DNA of 40,137 nt, taken from positions 1 to 40,137 of the forward strand of contig SCQS01000073.1 of assembly GCA_004299705.1 (NCBI GenBank), given 5' to 3'. Every line of letters begins with the position of its first letter. Positions within the stretch are counted from its first letter, which is position 1. This stretch comes from Rhodanobacteraceae bacterium. GTDB lineage: Bacteria > Pseudomonadota > Gammaproteobacteria > Xanthomonadales > Rhodanobacteraceae. Below, piece after piece: positions 32,308-39,897 of the stretch. Below the pieces are notes generated by a model. It did not search any database. It was not told the origin of the DNA and saw only the letters and a program-made list of their open reading frames with translations. The translations under genes and the position numbers were made by a program.

Positions 32308-32856
32308 ATGGATTTGCGCAACCGCCGCCGCCTGCAGGCCGGGTTGATCGTCGCGATATTCGCGGCGCCGGTGCTGGTGATGCTGGGACTCGCGCTGGCC
32401 GGCTGGGTGCCGCGTGGACGCAGCTACGGTCAGCACCTGCAACCGGAGCGTAATCTCGCGTCCATGCCGGTGCGGATGGCCGACGGCAAGCCATTCGCGT
32501 TCGACAACCATGCTGCGGTGTGGACGCTGGTCGCTTTGCCGGGCCCCGACTGCGCCCAGCGCTGCCTGCGCAAACTCGACATGGTGCACCGCGCACAGAT
32601 CACGCTGGGCCAGCACGCCGACAAGTTGCGCCTGTTGTACCTTGGCACGCCGCCTACCAGCGATGCGGCCAAGGGTTTTGCCGGGGTGTGGACGCTCGCG
32701 ACCACGCCTTCGCACGCGCTCGCCGACCTGCGCGCCGATGCGCGTGATTCGGTGAGCGCGGTACTCGTGACACCCGACGGCATGGCCCTGACGCGCTACG
32801 CCGCCGGCTTCGATCCCGAAGGCCTGCGTCAGGATCTGAAGAAAGTGGTGCACTGA
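32308..32856 (+). CDS. SCO-like thioredoxin-fold protein of the cox assembly cluster
   Basis: A 182-residue protein with an N-terminal membrane anchor (about 11-31, LIVAIFAAPVLVMLGLALAGW) and a periplasmic thioredoxin-like domain. It contains PGPDCAQRCLRKLDMVHRAQ. The CxxxC spacing is that of SCO copper chaperones (usual CPDVCP), but the late conserved SCO histidine is not seen, so copper binding would need another ligand or the protein may act as a thiol reductant. It sits between SURF1 and ctaA; the last base of its TGA is the first base of the ctaA ATG, implying coupled translation. Confidence 0.75.
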   Translation: MDLRNRRRLQAGLIVAIFAAPVLVMLGLALAGWVPRGRSYGQHLQPERNLASMPVRMADGKPFAFDNHAAVWTLVALPGPDCAQRCLRKLDMVHRAQITLGQHADKLRLLYLGTPPTSDAAKGFAGVWTLATTPSHALADLRADARDSVSAVLVTPDGMALTRYAAGFDPEGLRQDLKKVVH

Positions 32857-34265
32857 TGCAGTCGATTCCCTTGCCCTTGCGCACGCTGGCGTGGGTTGCT
32901 TGCGTGTTCGCGTTTTGCGTGATCGTGTTCGGCGCGTTCGTGCGCCTGTCCAATGCCGGACTGTCGTGCCCCGACTGGCCGACTTGCTACGGCCACATCA
33001 CCTGGCCGGTCAAGCCGGCCGCGGTGACCCGTGCCAACGACGCCTTCCCGAATCGCCCGGTCGAGTCCAGCCGCGATTGGCGCGAGCAAAGCCATCGCTT
33101 TCTCGCCGGCACGCTGGGCGTACTGGTGTTGGCCGAGGCGCTGGCGGCGGTGTTCGCAACCCGGCGGCGTCTCGGGCTGGTGATCGCGGCGGTGATATTG
33201 ATCGGTATTGGCATACCGTTGTACATGGCGAAGGACTATGTGTCATCCAGCGTGGTCGCCGCGATCGGCGAAGCGCTGCTGCTGGGCGTCACGATTTTCT
33301 GGCGCGGCGAAGGTTGGCGGCGGATCGCCGTGCTGGCGCTGGCGGTGGTGTGTTTCCAGGCACTGCTGGGGATGTGGACGGTGACGTGGCTATTGCTGCC
33401 GGCGGTGGTCACCGCGCATTTGCTGGGTGGCTTGCTGACCTTCGCGCTGCTGGCGTGGCTGGCGTGGCGGCTGCAGCAAAACCGGCAAAACCGGGGTCAG
33501 AGTCGTGTTTCGACGGGAAGCTTCGGTTTACCGAGTCACGACGCGAAACACGACTCTGACCCCGGTTTTGACCCCGGTTTTGGCCGCGGGTTGCGAGCCG
33601 TGATTATCATCGGCCTGGTCCTGCTGTCATGCCAGATTTTCCTGGGCGGCTGGACGTCCACCAACTACGCCGCACTGGCCTGCGGCATCGGCAAGTCGGC
33701 GTTTCCGACCTGTCTCGGGCAATGGTGGCCGACGATGGATTTCCAGCATGGGTTTATCCTGCTGCGCCACATTGGCGTGGATTATCAGGGCGGCATCCTG
33801 GATGCCGCGGCGCGCACCGCGATCCAGATGGTGCACCGGATGGGCGCGGTGGTGGTGTTCGTGTACCTGTTGTGGCTGGCGCACAAGGTCGGGCGTGCCG
33901 GCATGCGTTGGCATGCGCTGGCGCTGGTGCTGCTGCTGTGCGCGCAGGTGGCGCTCGGTATCGGCAACGTGACGCTGGGCCTGCCGCTGTGGATCGCGGT
34001 CGCGCATACCGGCGGTGCGGCGCTGTTGCTGTTCGCCTTGGTCGCCTTGCTGGCGCGCACGGAATTTGTGCGATCGTCCCTGATCGCGGCATCGCCGGAA
34101 GTACCAGCGTGTGCGGATGTCCTCGAATCAAGAACACCAGAACGGGCTTTACAGCCGCCGTCCATGGCCAAGCGCTCCGTCCCTGACTTCCCACAACAGC
34201 CGCTTCGTTCCGGATCACCTTCGTCCTCGGTTCCCGGCCCCCGGTCCCGGGTCCCGGTAAAATAG
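32856..34265 (+). CDS. ctaA: Heme A synthase (COX15/CtaA family), remodelled by repeats
   Basis: Oxidises the C8 methyl of heme O to the formyl group of heme A. Eight membrane helices are expected, and the four ligand histidines are present: His80 (EQSHRFLAG), His188 (TAHLLGG), His327 (VHRMGA) and His384 (AHTGGA). At 469 residues it is longer than typical bacterial family members, for two visible reasons. First, residues about 206-245, in the cytoplasmic loop between the two four-helix halves, are low-complexity ([16 protein letters not shown]...[11 protein letters not shown]) and encoded by a perfect 27-bp inverted repeat. Second, after the last helix (ending near LLARTEF, 404), about 66 residues are encoded by a dispersed palindrome and other intergenic-looking sequence. 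All catalytic residues lie outside these parts, so activity is plausible. Confidence 0.92.
   Translation: MQSIPLPLRTLAWVACVFAFCVIVFGAFVRLSNAGLSCPDWPTCYGHITWPVKPAAVTRANDAFPNRPVESSRDWREQSHRFLAGTLGVLVLAEALAAVFATRRRLGLVIAAVILIGIGIPLYMAKDYVSSSVVAAIGEALLLGVTIFWRGEGWRRIAVLALAVVCFQALLGMWTVTWLLLPAVVTAHLLGGLLTFALLAWLAWRLQQNRQNRGQSRVSTGSFGLPSHDAKHDSDPGFDPGFGRGLRAVIIIGLVLLSCQIFLGGWTSTNYAALACGIGKSAFPTCLGQWWPTMDFQHGFILLRHIGVDYQGGILDAAARTAIQMVHRMGAVVVFVYLLWLAHKVGRAGMRWHALALVLLLCAQVALGIGNVTLGLPLWIAVAHTGGAALLLFALVALLARTEFVRSSLIAASPEVPACADVLESRTPERALQPPSMAKRSVPDFPQQPLRSGSPSSSVPGPRSRVPVK
33486..33581. repeat. Palindromic element inserted in frame within ctaA
   Basis: Bases 33486-33512 and 33544-33570 form a perfect 27-bp inverted repeat (left arm beginning CAAAACCGGGGTCAGAGTCG) around a 31-base loop. 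The right end carries a tandem duplication, GACCCCGGTTTT at 33558-33569 and 33570-33581. The left flank has CAAAACCGG twice. GGGGTCAGAGTC with AAA/TTT borders is, from general experience, typical of IS200/REP-type palindromes in gammaproteobacteria (not verified here). The element has no stop in the ctaA frame. Confidence 0.85.
34066..34087. repeat. GCGATC-GATCGC palindrome, copy 2, within the 3' end of ctaA
   Basis: GCGATC (34070-34075) and GATCGC (34082-34087) flank GTCCCT. The 22 bases match 27954-27975 with one mismatch. There the repeat follows the ctaD stop directly; here it coincides with the point where ctaA homology ends and an atypical C-terminal extension begins. Further on, 34213-34262 consists of CGGTCCCGGGTCCCGG-like degenerate repeats still within the reading frame. 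Confidence 0.65.
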
Positions 34266-34269
34266 CCCG

Positions 34270-35235
34270 ATGTCCACCTTAGCTGGCCAGAAGCCTGTCG
34301 CAGCGGAGCATCGACTCTTCGCACTCGCCGGCCAATACCTCGCCGCCACCAAGCCGCGCATCGTCGCGCTGCTGGTGTTCACCGCCCTGATCGGGATGCT
34401 GCTCGCGGCGCCCGGCGTGCCGCCGTGGCGGGCGCTGGTGTTCGGGCTGCTCGGCATCTGGATGGCGTCGTCCTCGGCGGCGGCACTCAACCAGCTGATC
34501 GACCAGCGCATCGACCGGGTGATGGCGCGTACCGCGCACCGGCCGCTGGTCACCGGCACGCTCACCACCCGTCAGGTGCTGACGTTCGCCATAGTGCTGG
34601 GCGTGGCGTCGATGTTGATCCTGGGCCTCTTGGTGAACTGGCTGACCGCGCTGCTCACCTTCATCGGCCTGATCGGCTACGCGGTGATCTACACCGCGTT
34701 CCTGAAACGCGCGACGCCACAGAACATCGTGATCGGCGGACTGGCCGGCGCGATCCCGCCCTTGCTGGGCTGGGCCGCGGTGACCGGCATGCGCGCACCC
34801 AGCGATTGGGCCTACGGGTTGCTGCTGGTGCTGATCGTGTTTGCGTGGACGCCGCCGCACTTCTGGTCGCTGGCGATCTTCCGGCGCGAGGACTACCGGC
34901 GCGCCTGCATCCCGATGCTGCCGGTGGTGTACGGCGTCGAATACACCCGCTGGCACGTGCTGTTCTACACGATCCTGCTGGTGCTGGTGAGTTTCCTGCC
35001 CTGGCTCACCGGCATGAGCGGCTTGCTGTACCTCGGCGGTGCGGCGGTGCTGGGCATCGCCTATCTCTACTATGCGATCCGCCTGATGCGGCCTCCGGAC
35101 GAGCGCTTCGCGATGAGCGCCTTTGGCTATTCCATCGTGTACCTGATCGCGCTTTTCTGCTTCCTGCTGGCCGACCACTGGCTGGCCGCGCCGGCGGTGC
35201 ACGTGGGCGGCTACGTGCTGCGGCGGATCGGGTAA
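34270..35235 (+). CDS. cyoE: Protoheme IX farnesyltransferase (heme O synthase)
   Basis: Adds a farnesyl group to protoheme to make heme O, the substrate of heme A synthase encoded just upstream (4-bp gap). The 321-residue UbiA-superfamily protein has about nine membrane helices. The first Asp-rich prenyl-diphosphate/Mg site is [20 protein letters not shown]. The second conserved loop is visible as [42 protein letters not shown] is the usual N-terminal signature. The symbol ctaB is equally used. It is clearly intact, unlike the altered neighbour. Confidence 0.95.
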   Translation: MSTLAGQKPVAAEHRLFALAGQYLAATKPRIVALLVFTALIGMLLAAPGVPPWRALVFGLLGIWMASSSAAALNQLIDQRIDRVMARTAHRPLVTGTLTTRQVLTFAIVLGVASMLILGLLVNWLTALLTFIGLIGYAVIYTAFLKRATPQNIVIGGLAGAIPPLLGWAAVTGMRAPSDWAYGLLLVLIVFAWTPPHFWSLAIFRREDYRRACIPMLPVVYGVEYTRWHVLFYTILLVLVSFLPWLTGMSGLLYLGGAAVLGIAYLYYAIRLMRPPDERFAMSAFGYSIVYLIALFCFLLADHWLAAPAVHVGGYVLRRIG

Positions 35236-35318
35236 GCTGGCGCCGGCGTGCGGGCGGGTGCCGCACAGATGATGGGTGCGGGCGGGGCCCGGACCCCAAG
35301 CCGGGAGGTTGGCTGCGT

Positions 35319-37502
35319 TTGGACGTGATCCTGCTGGTGGTCGCGATCGTGGCGGCGTTGATCAGCATTGCGCTGGCGGCGTGGACGCTGCGCAAGCAGC
35401 GCGGCACCCTGCGCGAACTGCGTACCAGCCGCGAACGCTACATGCTGCTGGCCGAGTGCAGCAACGACGGTACCTGGGAATTCGACGTCATCCGGCGCCG
35501 CTTCAGTTTCTCGCGGCGCGTGCACGAACTGCTCGGCTACGACGAGCGCGAACTGGCGACCCCGGAAGACATGCAGCGGGTGATCCTGCCCGAGGACTAT
35601 CCGGCCGGCCGCGATGCGATCTACGCCCACATGGAGGCGCACCGCAACGACGAGCTGCGACGGGTGATGCGCATGCGTACCCGCGACGGCCGGGTGCTGA
35701 CCATCCTCGCACGCAGCGTGGTCCAGTACGGCAGGGACGGAAACCCGTTGCAGGTTCTGGGGTCGTATACCGACATCAGCGGCCGGCTGCGCGACGAGCG
35801 CCAGTTGCAGATCGCGGCCAGCGTGTTCGAGGCCAGCAGCGACGGCATCCTCATCAGCGACGCGGCCCAGCGCATCGTGTCGGTCAACGGCGCCTTCGTG
35901 CGCGTGACCGGCCACGCGCGCGAGGAATTGGTCGGCCGCACGGTGCGCGACATCCAGGTGCCTTCCGCCGCGACCCAGGCCTGCGCGCAGGCGCTGCGCG
36001 AGACGGACAAGTGGAGTGGCGAACTCGCGTGGCGTCGCCGCAACGGCGAGGGCAAGGCGCTGGACAGCTCGGTGGTGGCGGTGCGCGACGCCTCGGGCGA
36101 GGTCGCCTTCCACATCCACGTCTGCGTCGACACGGCCGAGTTGCGCTACGCGCAGGCGCGCATCCGCCACCTTGCCTATTTCGACTCGCTGACGGGCTTG
36201 CCGAACCGCACCCACATGCGCGGCCAGTTCGCGCAGGCGCTGGCCGCCGCGCGCCACGGTGCGCAGCCACTGGCGGTGACGTTTTTCGACCTCGACAACT
36301 TCAAGGAGATCAACGACACCGCAGGCCACAGCGTCGGCGACGACGTGATCTGCACGGTCGCGCAGCGCCTGAGCGAGAGCGTGCGCGAGGGCGACGTGCT
36401 GTGCCGGTTCGGCGGCGACGAGTTCCTGCTGCTGTTGCCCAACACCGATGCCGCGGCGGCCGAGGTCATGACCCGGCGCCTGCTGGAACGCATCTGCCAA
36501 CCGGTCGACGTCGAAGGGCGGCAACTCGACATCGCCGCCAGCGCGGGTTTCAGCATCTTTCCCGACGACGCCGGCGACGCCGAGAACCTGGTGCGCGAGG
36601 CGGACACGGCGCTGTTCCGGGCCAAGGCCGAGGGTGGCAACAGCGTGCAGCGCTTCCAGCCCTGGATGGGCGAGGCCGTGACCTGGCGCCACGACATGCT
36701 GGCGGCGCTGCGTGCGGCGGTCGTGCGCCAGCAGTTCGTGCTGCGTTATCAGCCGATCGTGGACGCGCGCGCCAACAGCATCCGCGGTTTCGAGGCGCTG
36801 TTGTACTGGAACCGCCCGGGCATGGGCGTGGTCGGGCCGAGCGCGTTCATCGGCCTGGCCGAGGAATCGCGCCTGATCGAATCGATCGGCGCATGGGTGA
36901 TCGAGGACGCCTGCCGGCAGGCGGCGGCGTGGAAGCGTGCGGGATTGCCCCCTTTCTACGTCGGCGTCAACGTGTCCGGCATGCAGTTGCGCGTTGCCGG
37001 CACGTTCCAGGCGGTGCTGGCCGAAGCCATGCAAAGGCACGGCGTCGGCAACGACGACCTGATGCTGGAGATCACCGAGCGGCACCTGGTGCAGGACGTG
37101 AAGGGTGGCCTGCCGATCCTGGAGGGCCTCACCGCCAGCGGCATCCGCGTCTCGATCGACGATTTCGGAACCGGCTATTCCAACCTCGAATCGCTCAAGA
37201 ACCTCACCGTCAGCCAGATCAAGATCGACCGCACCTTCGTGCGCAACCTGATGACCGAGTCCGGCGACCGTGCGATCGTGCGTTCAATCATCGCCTTGGG
37301 ACGCAGCCTCGGCCTGCAGGTCGTCGCCGAGGGCGTGGAAACCGCAGAGCAACTGCAGGTGTTGCGCGAATTCGGCTGCGACCTGTTGCAGGGGTTCCTG
37401 TATGCGCGCCCGCTGGACGTGGATCAGGTGCCCGCTTTCCTCACCGAACTTGCGGCCGGCAAGGCCGGGCAGACTGGCGAGCGTGGTCGCGTTGTGTTGT
37501 GA
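35319..37502 (+). CDS. Membrane-bound PAS-PAS-GGDEF-EAL cyclic-di-GMP protein
   Basis: A protein of about 727 residues with one N-terminal helix (VILLVVAIVAALISIALAAWTL). Two PAS domains follow (about 45-160, YMLLAECSNDGTWEFDV..., and about 165-285, IAASVFEASSDGILISDA...), then GGDEF (about 295-455) and EAL (about 470-715). The cyclase motif GGDEF (365-369) is intact, with an inhibitory RxxD site exactly five residues upstream (356-359). The phosphodiesterase domain retains E492AL, NVSG, EITER, DDFGTGYSN, KIDRTF and EGVET, but the Arg of EALxR is Tyr496. The start is uncertain: TTG at 35319 lies ten bases after GGGAGG, and GTG at 35325 is possible. It interrupts the cox assembly genes and may be transcribed with them. 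Confidence 0.9.
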   Translation: MDVILLVVAIVAALISIALAAWTLRKQRGTLRELRTSRERYMLLAECSNDGTWEFDVIRRRFSFSRRVHELLGYDERELATPEDMQRVILPEDYPAGRDAIYAHMEAHRNDELRRVMRMRTRDGRVLTILARSVVQYGRDGNPLQVLGSYTDISGRLRDERQLQIAASVFEASSDGILISDAAQRIVSVNGAFVRVTGHAREELVGRTVRDIQVPSAATQACAQALRETDKWSGELAWRRRNGEGKALDSSVVAVRDASGEVAFHIHVCVDTAELRYAQARIRHLAYFDSLTGLPNRTHMRGQFAQALAAARHGAQPLAVTFFDLDNFKEINDTAGHSVGDDVICTVAQRLSESVREGDVLCRFGGDEFLLLLPNTDAAAAEVMTRRLLERICQPVDVEGRQLDIAASAGFSIFPDDAGDAENLVREADTALFRAKAEGGNSVQRFQPWMGEAVTWRHDMLAALRAAVVRQQFVLRYQPIVDARANSIRGFEALLYWNRPGMGVVGPSAFIGLAEESRLIESIGAWVIEDACRQAAAWKRAGLPPFYVGVNVSGMQLRVAGTFQAVLAEAMQRHGVGNDDLMLEITERHLVQDVKGGLPILEGLTASGIRVSIDDFGTGYSNLESLKNLTVSQIKIDRTFVRNLMTESGDRAIVRSIIALGRSLGLQVVAEGVETAEQLQVLREFGCDLLQGFLYARPLDVDQVPAFLTELAAGKAGQTGERGRVVL

Positions 37503-37517
37503 TACACCGTTGCCGGC

Positions 37518-38504
37518 ATGCGTCGCATGCGCGGCGATGTGCGTGCGCTGGACGATGCCTTGAACTTCTTGCTCGATTTCCTCCGCTGGTGGATCCCGTA
37601 CGAACCATCGGCCACCGTGGTGGTGGTGTTCGCGGCCACGGTGTGGCTGTATTGGCGCGGCGCGCGGCGTTCGCCGATGACCGTGCCGTGGCACCGGCAG
37701 CTGTTTTTCTGGGTCGGCTTGCTGATCGTGTATGTCGGTTTGCACACGCGGCTCGACTACTACGCCGAGCACGAATTCTTCATCCACCGCATCCAGCACG
37801 TGGGCCTGCACCATATGGGTCCGTTCCTGATCGCGCTGGCGTATCCCGGTGTCACCATGCGGCGCGGACTGCCGGTGCGTTTCCGCACGCGCTGGTTGAA
37901 ACCCGCGCTGCAATGGGCGCCGGTACGCCTGTTGCTGGACGTGCTGCTGCATCCGTTCGTCGCGGCGCTGATGTTCGTCGGCCTGATTTACCTGTGGCTG
38001 TGGCCGTCGGTGCATTTCGACGCGATGCTGGATTGGCGGCTGTACCACCTGATGAACTACAGCATGGCCGCGGACGGCATGCTGTTCTGGTGGCTGATCC
38101 TGGATCACCGTCCACGCCCGCCGGCGCGGCTGTCGCCCGGTGTGCGCGTGTTCGTGGCGCTGGCGGTGATCCTGCCGCAGATCCTGATCGGCGCCTACAT
38201 CAGTTTCACCAAGACCGACCTGTACCCGATCTACAGCCTGTGCGGCCGCGCGTTCGCGGGCATCCCGCCAATCGTGGACCAGCACATCGGCGGGCTGATC
38301 CTGTGGATCCCTGGTTCGATGATGAGCGTGCTGGCGGCGTTGATCGCGTTCGGGCATTGGCTGCGGCTGGACAGCAAGGGCCGCCTGCCGCGCAACCGCA
38401 AGGCGCGCGAAGCCATGCGTGCCCGCGCGCTGGCGGCAGTCGCAGCTCAATCGGAAGTGGAAGGTCCGACCGCGTTGGCCGGCAGTACCGAAAAATCGAC
38501 CTGA
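37518..38504 (+). CDS. CtaG_caa3-type cytochrome c oxidase assembly protein
   Basis: A 328-residue polytopic membrane protein (six to seven helices) of the Caa3_CtaG family, unrelated to Cox11 although also called CtaG. The family signature is seen in EFFIHRIQHVGLHHMGPFLIALAYP (helix with HxxQH), with later LYHLMNYSMAADGMLFWWLILD and DQHIGGLILWIPG. Family members are needed for assembly of caa3/aa3 oxidases and probably deliver copper to CuB. With no Cox11 in the window, this protein is the likely CuB route here. The ATG at 37518 is used; another in-frame ATG lies three codons on. The 3' end overlaps the convergent copper chaperone gene by 58 bp. Confidence 0.88.
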   Translation: MRRMRGDVRALDDALNFLLDFLRWWIPYEPSATVVVVFAATVWLYWRGARRSPMTVPWHRQLFFWVGLLIVYVGLHTRLDYYAEHEFFIHRIQHVGLHHMGPFLIALAYPGVTMRRGLPVRFRTRWLKPALQWAPVRLLLDVLLHPFVAALMFVGLIYLWLWPSVHFDAMLDWRLYHLMNYSMAADGMLFWWLILDHRPRPPARLSPGVRVFVALAVILPQILIGAYISFTKTDLYPIYSLCGRAFAGIPPIVDQHIGGLILWIPGSMMSVLAALIAFGHWLRLDSKGRLPRNRKAREAMRARALAAVAAQSEVEGPTALAGSTEKST

Positions 38505-38911
38505 AGGGTCGCGCCACTCGCGAAGTGCAGCGTCATCGGCACCTTGTCGCCCGGCTTGATCGATCGGATCGGGCCGGACAGCATGATGTGGTAGCCGCCC
38601 GGCGCCAGGCTTGCGCGGCCGTGCGCAGGGGCGTCGATGTGCGTGACCTTGACCATGGTGCTGTCCTGGTCCGCGAGCCGCGACTGCATCAGCATGACGT
38701 CGCGGTAGTCGGGGCTGCTCGAGCCGACCAGCCGGACCGGTGCATCGCCGTCGTTCACGATCACCGCGTAACCCGCCGCCGGCAGGTTGACGGGTAGCCA
38801 GCGAATCCAGGCGTGTTCGATGCGCACGTTCGCTGGTGCCGGTGTTGCTGCGATCGCCGTGCTGCCGATTGCGAACAGGAACCCCGCCAGCAAGGGGATG
38901 CCGCGTCTCAT
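38447..38911 (-). CDS. PCuAC-family periplasmic copper chaperone
   Basis: A 154-residue exported protein (signal peptide RGIPLLAGFLFAIGSTAIA, cleavage near 21) with the cupredoxin-like PCuAC/DUF461 fold. PCuAC proteins hand Cu(I) to SCO and the CuA site. The C-terminal copper motif LAPGGYHIML (HxM) is present, as is the Met of STMVKV. The first ligand motif, usually an HxM-like HEM, reads MLM here, so that ligand set may be Met-only. It overlaps the upstream SCO1 gene by four bases (ATGA), indicating a two-gene copper-delivery operon. The 3' end overlaps the convergent CtaG gene. Confidence 0.85.
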   Translation of the reverse strand: MRRGIPLLAGFLFAIGSTAIAATPAPANVRIEHAWIRWLPVNLPAAGYAVIVNDGDAPVRLVGSSSPDYRDVMLMQSRLADQDSTMVKVTHIDAPAHGRASLAPGGYHIMLSGPIRSIKPGDKVPMTLHFASGATLQVDFSVLPANAVGPSTSD

Positions 38912-39513
38912 GACGTCTGCCTCAACAGGATGTCGAGATCGTGCACCATCTCGTCGACGGTCGAGCCCGGCGTTGCCAGCAAGCGGATGCGTCCCTGCGG
39001 GCCGAAAATGTAGATGGCCGAACTGTGGGTGACCTCGTAATCGCCATTCGCCGGGATCGGTTTCTGGATTTCGTAAATGGCGCGGTAGCGCTTGACCAAG
39101 CTGTCGAGCGCGTTGGAATCTCCCCGCAGTCCGACGAATCGCGGGTCGAACGCGGTGACGTACTGGTGCAGCACCGGCACCGTGTCGCGCGCCGGGTCCA
39201 CCGTCACGAACAGCACCTGGATACGGTCGGCCGCCTGCTTGCCCAGTCGCTGCAACACCGTGTGCAGGTGCACCAGCGTCAACGGACACACGTCGGGGCA
39301 ATGGGTGTAGCCGAAATACAGCATCACGATCTTGCCGCGGTAGTTCGCGGCCGTGACCGGTTGGCCCAAGTCGTTGGTCAACTGGAACTTGAGGTCGGGC
39401 ATGTGCCCGCTGACGTCGTCGAGTTGCCATTGCGGGTGCGCGGTGCAGGCGGCGAGCGCGAAGACAGCCGCGGCAAGCATCAGCCAGCGCAGCGTGAAAC
39501 GATGAACGGACAT
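38908..39513 (-). CDS. SCO1/SenC-family copper chaperone (lipoprotein)
   Basis: A 201-residue SCO protein that metallates or reduces the CuA site of subunit II. A lipobox (LAAC, Cys near residue 21) after a hydrophobic stretch predicts an inner-membrane lipoprotein. The copper motif is YTHCPDVCPLTL with Cys-x3-Cys, and the third ligand is His in VTHSSAIYIFG. Thioredoxin-fold strands (KIVMLYFGY and VLFVTVDPARDT) are present. The ATG at 39513 is preferred to one ten codons upstream (39543) because it gives a compact lipoprotein signal. It is followed by the PCuAC gene with a four-base overlap. Confidence 0.9.
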   Translation of the reverse strand: MSVHRFTLRWLMLAAAVFALAACTAHPQWQLDDVSGHMPDLKFQLTNDLGQPVTAANYRGKIVMLYFGYTHCPDVCPLTLVHLHTVLQRLGKQAADRIQVLFVTVDPARDTVPVLHQYVTAFDPRFVGLRGDSNALDSLVKRYRAIYEIQKPIPANGDYEVTHSSAIYIFGPQGRIRLLATPGSTVDEMVHDLDILLRQTS

Positions 39514-39579
39514 GGATGACGACCGAAGCTGCAAGGCTTCCATGATACTGCGGATGCTCCCCTGCACTGGGCGGTGTGT

Positions 39580-39897
39580 TCAAGCCGAACGTTGCAGCCG
39601 CGCGAGGAATACGCGCATTTCTTTCGCGGCCTGCACGTCGCCGTGTGCGTCCGCGACCGCGATGCCTTGCCTCCACGCGGCGGCGGCCGCGGCTGCATCG
39701 CCGGTTTCGAGGCAGGCTTTGCCCAGCAATTTCCACGCCGCGGAATAGCGCGCGTCGAAGTCGAGCGCCGCGCGCAGTTGCACGATGGCTTCGGTGACTT
39801 CACCTGCGTCGAGCAGCGCTGCGCCCAGCGAGTAGCGCAGCAATGCACCGTCGCGGGATCCTCCAAGCTGTGACTTCAGCACGTCGATGCGATCCAT
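39580..39897 (-). CDS. Small TPR-repeat protein
   Basis: A 105-residue soluble protein composed of about two and a half TPR units (LLRYSLGAALLDAGEVTEAIVQLRAALDFDARYSAAWKLLGKACLETGDAAAAAAAWRQGIAVA). It has no signal peptide. Its ATG shares a base with the TGA of the upstream gene, so the two are translationally coupled. TPR proteins of this size act as adaptors; the partner is unknown but may be the upstream product. It ends 66 bp before the SCO1 start codon, so it could be co-transcribed with the copper-delivery genes. Confidence 0.75.
   Translation of the reverse strand: MDRIDVLKSQLGGSRDGALLRYSLGAALLDAGEVTEAIVQLRAALDFDARYSAAWKLLGKACLETGDAAAAAAAWRQGIAVADAHGDVQAAKEMRVFLARLQRSA

Noticed and set aside
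33486-33581. ctaA as a pseudogene disrupted by an insertion
   Set aside because: The frame stays open across the element, and all four ligand histidines and both helix bundles are preserved, so an intact, altered protein is more likely.
35276-38797. A 1173-codon open frame overlapping the GGDEF/EAL and CtaG genes in another frame
   Set aside because: Its composition is Arg/Gly/Ala-rich with no domain, and two recognisable genes explain the region.
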